55,242 nucleotides of DNA, taken from the NCBI GenBank assembly GCA_017410065.1, contig JAFQRL010000007.1, forward strand, positions 1 through 55,242. Reading direction: 5' to 3'. Shown here in pieces: positions 52,610 through 55,242 of this stretch. Each line of letters opens with the position of its first letter. The stretch's first letter is position 1. The DNA comes from Clostridia bacterium (GTDB taxonomy: Bacteria; Bacillota; Clostridia; Oscillospirales; CAG-272). The position numbers were made by a program, and so were the translations under genes. A model generated the notes under the pieces. The model worked only from the letters and a program-made list of their open reading frames with translations. It did not search any database and was not told where the DNA came from.

Positions 52610-52846
52610 ATGAAAAAGGTAATTGCTAAAAAGGTGTATGACACGGATACGGCGCGCCTTGTTAAGAAGATAACTCACGGCAATCACGGCGACCCGACAG
52701 GGTATGAGGAAAGCCTCTACCAAATGCCCGACGGCGCATATTTCATCTACGTGAACGGCGGCTTTGATTCCAAGTATCCGAAGGAAGAAATAAAGCGCGC
52801 CTCCAAGAAAACCGCCGAGGAGTGGCTTTCGCAAAACGGCGGATAA
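52610..52846 (+). CDS. Small conserved-looking protein of unknown function
   Basis: The 78-residue product has a strong AAAGGAG ribosome-binding site and its own terminator. It starts KKVIAKKVYDTDTARLV, then ITHGNHGD and GGFDSKYPKEEIKRASKKTAEEWL. It is basic, likely soluble and has no membrane segment or metal motif. The pattern resembles small proteins of mobile or plasmid-type accessory genes in gut Bacillota, but I cannot name a family. Confidence 0.75.
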   Translation: MKKVIAKKVYDTDTARLVKKITHGNHGDPTGYEESLYQMPDGAYFIYVNGGFDSKYPKEEIKRASKKTAEEWLSQNGG

Positions 52847-52862
52847 TAGCTTTCGTTTAAAA

Positions 52863-52892
52863 AAGGACTTTCTCGATTCGGAGAAAGTCCTT
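52863..52892. terminator. Bidirectional terminator
   Basis: AAGGACTTTCTC and GAGAAAGTCCTT form a 12-bp stem with a 6-nt loop. T-rich tracts occur on both sides, ending the small protein gene rightward and the TIM-barrel gene leftward. Confidence 0.9.
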
Positions 52893-52913
52893 TTAGTCTT
52901 TTTTCAGGTAAAA

Positions 52914-53702
52914 TTAAAATTCAAAGCCCAAGGATTTGAGATAATCACGGCTCTTTTTAAGGCAAACGAAGGGGTCGGGCTCGTCGGGGAAGGTCTTATC
53001 CTGCTCAACGAAAACGTATTTTGTGCCTGCGGCGATAAGAGCATCGCCCATAGCCTCAAAATCAAGCACGCCGTCGCCGCACCAGGTAAACCTCATCTCG
53101 CCGTTTTCATCAAGTTTGCCGTCCTTGAAATGAACGCAGGGAAGTCTGCCCGAAAGCCTTTTGATCTCATCAAGAGGATCATAGCCCGCAACCTTTGCCC
53201 AATATGTATCAAGAGTGAAGCCCATCTCGTTTGGAGTAAATTCATCGGAGAGAAATTCCATAATGTTTTTGCCGTCTATTTTGTTGAAATACTCTCGGTG
53301 ATGGTTATGATACATAAAGAGAAGGCCTGCATCTGCAATTTTTTTCACTGCAGGCTTTGCATCGGCAACAAAGCCGCGCACTTTGGCGATCCTCTCCTCA
53401 ACGTTTTCTACGCCGAGCCCGGGGATACCGCCGATACCGATATGATCGCAGCCGAAGATCTTATGCTCTGCGATGACCTTATCGGTCTCCCCCAAAACAC
53501 GCTCGTATTTTGTGTGGGTGAGGGGGCACACAAGTCCGTTTTTCTTAAGCTCCTCTGCGAGCCATTCAGCCTCAAAGTCGCAAGAGCCCGAGACCTGAAC
53601 GTAGGTATAGCCGATATCGGCAACCTTCTTTAAGCTTTCGGAAAAATCCTCAAGAGTTTTGATGTGATCGTGAATAGTGTAAAGCTGAGCACCGATCTTC
53701 AT
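52914..53702 (-). CDS. Sugar phosphate isomerase/epimerase (xylose isomerase-like TIM barrel)
   Basis: The 262-residue protein starts KIGAQLYTIHDHIKTLEDF and has the metal-site segments YHNHHREY (glutamate/histidine), LDTYWAKVAG and CVHFKDGK with a final EQD. These are typical of the AP endonuclease family 2 clan of inosose or sugar epimerases. The substrate is not clear. It is cotranscribed with queT, 10 bp upstream. Confidence 0.9.
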   Translation of the reverse strand: MKIGAQLYTIHDHIKTLEDFSESLKKVADIGYTYVQVSGSCDFEAEWLAEELKKNGLVCPLTHTKYERVLGETDKVIAEHKIFGCDHIGIGGIPGLGVENVEERIAKVRGFVADAKPAVKKIADAGLLFMYHNHHREYFNKIDGKNIMEFLSDEFTPNEMGFTLDTYWAKVAGYDPLDEIKRLSGRLPCVHFKDGKLDENGEMRFTWCGDGVLDFEAMGDALIAAGTKYVFVEQDKTFPDEPDPFVCLKKSRDYLKSLGFEF

Positions 53703-53712
53703 AAGTATTCTC

Positions 53713-54201
53713 CTATCTGAAAATTCTTTTTAATAAATAATATAATGCCGAGCCGCCAACGCAAGCGCAAGCAAGCTCGCCAATGCCAACAGTAAGTGCG
53801 ATAAACCAATATGCATCCGTGACACCGTATGCAAATATAAGTACGGGAGGCACGATCAGAAGGTTTGCGATAAGGGTCGGTAGGGTCGCAACCCACATCA
53901 AGCTTTGGGGTAGCCTTCTCAAAAGCCTCGCGCCAATGGCACCTATAAGCGTTGCAAGGGCACCGAATATCACGTCCCAAACAACACCGCCCGCAATAAG
54001 ATTTGAGAGCATACACCCGATAAAGAGGGCGGGGACAGCCTCGGGCAAAAAGACGGGCAATATGCACATTGCCTCCGAAATGCGGAATTGTATAACACCG
54101 CTTGACAAGCCGACCGCCGAGCAGAGCCAGGTGATGGCAACGTAGAGCGCGGCTATCATTGCGCCGCGGGTAAGGTAAAGAGCAGAGCTTCTCCTCTTCA
54201 T
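53713..54201 (-). CDS. queT: QueT family queuosine-precursor transporter
   Basis: The 162-residue membrane protein has about five helices and the QueT pattern ARGAMIAALYVAITW-like start, QFRISEAMCILPVF, and GCMLSNLIAGG. QueT is the substrate component of an ECF importer for queuosine precursors such as preQ1. It is preceded by a preQ1-type riboswitch, which strongly supports the role. An energising EcfAAT module is not in the window. Confidence 0.92.
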   Translation of the reverse strand: MKRRSSALYLTRGAMIAALYVAITWLCSAVGLSSGVIQFRISEAMCILPVFLPEAVPALFIGCMLSNLIAGGVVWDVIFGALATLIGAIGARLLRRLPQSLMWVATLPTLIANLLIVPPVLIFAYGVTDAYWFIALTVGIGELACACVGGSALYYLLKRIFR

Positions 54202-54208
54202 ATTATTT

Positions 54209-54272
54209 CTCCTTTAGTTTTGTTTTTTCTCCGCAGAGCGGATCGGTGAGGAAGGTCTCGAACTCACCGCTT
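54209..54272 (-). promoter_or_regulatory. preQ1 riboswitch, class II/III-like, before queT
   Basis: Leftward CGGTGAG (54263-54244 side) and CTCACCG form a 7-bp hairpin around a 12-nt loop containing CCTTC. A TCCGC-TCT-GCGGA hairpin follows, then an A-rich GAAAAAACAAAAC tract and the ribosome-binding site AAAGGAG. Loop CCTT can pair with AAGG, the pseudoknot used by preQ1-II to hide the ribosome-binding site. Size, fold order and queT downstream fit well; the exact class is uncertain. Confidence 0.65.
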
Positions 54273-54460
54273 CTATAATACCACAGACGTAGGAAAAAAT
54301 CAAGAACCAATATTCATTTTTAGCTATCTCAAATCGTATTATTTTCAGCAGAAATATAAAGGAGCGAGGAAATAAGCCCGTCCAAAGTCCAAGAAAGCAG
54401 ACCGACAGTAGCAAAATGAAAGCACCGTACTATAATGAAAGAAAAAAGAAGAGGTGGGCT

Positions 54461-55060
54461 ATGGAGGTCGTGAGGATAGGAGAGCATAAAATGAAGATAG
54501 TGCTCGATAAGTCGGAATGTGCAAAATACGGAGTATGCATAAACGAGGAATATAAGGACACAGCAACGGTACGCAGAAGCCTTTGGGCACTTCTTGAGGA
54601 GGCGAAGAAGCATTCGGGGCTTGACGCCTCGGGCGATAAGCTACTTATACAGTTTTACCCCATAAAAGGGAGAGGCTGCGAAATATTCGTAACGAGGCTC
54701 GGTATACTCACAGAGAGCTCGAGAGGACTTGTTACTTCATCGGAAAGAGTAACGGTGATTTCAAGAACACGCGCTTGCTATGCCATTTTAGAGGCTGATT
54801 CTTTCGATAAGCTCAAGGAGGCGGTCGCCATAATAACCGAGAACGCACCGCCAAATGCCGACCTATACAGATCGGATAGCGGAGAGCTTTATATTGCCGT
54901 TGATGAGCTTGGGCGCGGAGACGGCACACCCGAGCTATCACCCCTTTCGGAATTCGCCCACCGCCTGCCAAGGGATTTCGAAAAATACGCCGAGGAGCAT
55001 TTTGAGCTTTTGATAAAGGACGGTGCGCTCAAATCTGAAAGCAAGGTTGATATCAAATAA
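54461..55060 (+). CDS. MecA-like Clp adaptor protein
   Basis: The 199-residue protein starts MEVVRIGEHKMKIVLDKSECAKYGV, like the N-terminal domain of MecA, which brings substrates to ClpC. A variable linker (about 55-110) is followed by a C-terminal part with SRTRACYAILEADSFDKLKEAVAI that resembles the ClpC-binding domain FDDFEDVI-type segment. MecA controls competence and related regulators in Bacillus. The start at 54461 follows GAGGTG; a TATAAT at 54431-54436 may be its -10 box. ClpC is not in the window. Assignment is good but not certain. Confidence 0.75.
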   Translation: MEVVRIGEHKMKIVLDKSECAKYGVCINEEYKDTATVRRSLWALLEEAKKHSGLDASGDKLLIQFYPIKGRGCEIFVTRLGILTESSRGLVTSSERVTVISRTRACYAILEADSFDKLKEAVAIITENAPPNADLYRSDSGELYIAVDELGRGDGTPELSPLSEFAHRLPRDFEKYAEEHFELLIKDGALKSESKVDIK

Positions 55061-55103
55061 AAAACGAATTTTTGAGATTCTCAAAAATCTAAATAAAAAA
55101 ACA

Positions 55104-55153
55104 AAAGGGGCTGAGTCAAAAGCTTTTAATTAAGCGAAAGGCTCACCCCTTTG
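55104..55153 (-). terminator. Terminator for a leftward gene beyond the right edge
   Basis: AAAGGGG-C-TGAG pairs with CTCA-CCCCTTT with one bulge. Only the leftward side has a T run (TTTTGTTTTTTT), so it seems to serve a gene to the right, not the MecA gene. Confidence 0.6.
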
Positions 55154-55187
55154 CTATGCAAATTCTGAAATGCAGAGCAAAGCAAAA

Positions 55188-55208
55188 GAAAAAGCCTCGA
55201 TTTGAGGC
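55188..55208 (-). terminator. Second leftward terminator near the right edge
   Basis: GCCTC-AAATC-GAGGC followed leftward by TTTTTC. No gene end can be seen before the window stops at 55242. Confidence 0.5.
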
Positions 55209-55242
55209 AAAAAAGAGTATGACGAAAAGAGGATCGGCAAAA

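Overview
The window looks like a chromosomal segment of a low-to-mid GC member of the Bacillota, most likely a gut-type Clostridia lineage. The evidence is the Shine-Dalgarno-led genes, a tyrosine T-box, an L-box lysine riboswitch, a preQ1-type leader before queT, the holB-ricT-trmN6-rsmI and tig-clpP-clpX gene orders, the lepB-rbgA-rnhB-yraN cluster, a MecA-like adaptor, and LysM and DUF1540 proteins of the kind found in spore formers. No rRNA, tRNA, CRISPR array, transposase or phage gene is visible.

Left part (1-9500): two 99-bp direct repeats and a large secreted BspA-like protein with a SipW/TasA-type signal peptide. Next come tyrS plus a HAD phosphatase behind a T-box leader, then divergent galM-deacetylase and ridA-deacetylase units whose two deacetylases are paralogues. 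A carbohydrate operon (9648-17898) follows: a P-loop kinase, GH13 glucosidase, GH36 alpha-galactosidase, GPH-type sugar symporter, GH1 glycosidase and SGNH esterase. None of its enzymes has a signal peptide, so imported oligosaccharides are probably cut inside the cell.

Middle (18067-28511): a leftward dapA-dapB-ddh-lysA operon makes meso-diaminopimelate and lysine by the one-step dehydrogenase route under a lysine riboswitch. Divergent from it are two metal-associated GTPases, one carrying a very long histidine repeat and the other ending in a YcgQ-like domain. An AraC regulator and a three-gene amino-acid ABC importer follow.

The most interesting stretch is 28512-29266. It has no long gene but carries a near-consensus leftward promoter, many possible RNA stems, two copies of an 18-nt ribosome-binding-site/ATG-like motif, and a bidirectional terminator. 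I read it as a roughly 700-nt structured RNA gene that I cannot assign to a known family.

Right part (29454-55242): leftward housekeeping operons (tig-clpP-clpX, thrC, yraN, rnhB, rbgA, lepB with an unusual 400-residue acidic repeat arm, a large unassigned protein with a possible attenuator leader, rsmI, trmN6, ferredoxin, ricT, holB). Then rightward metG-tatD-radical SAM, a LysM protein lacking GH18 catalytic acids, a GH28 protein, a small unknown protein, a leftward queT-TIM barrel pair, and a MecA-like gene. Terminators at the right edge point to a leftward gene just outside the window.
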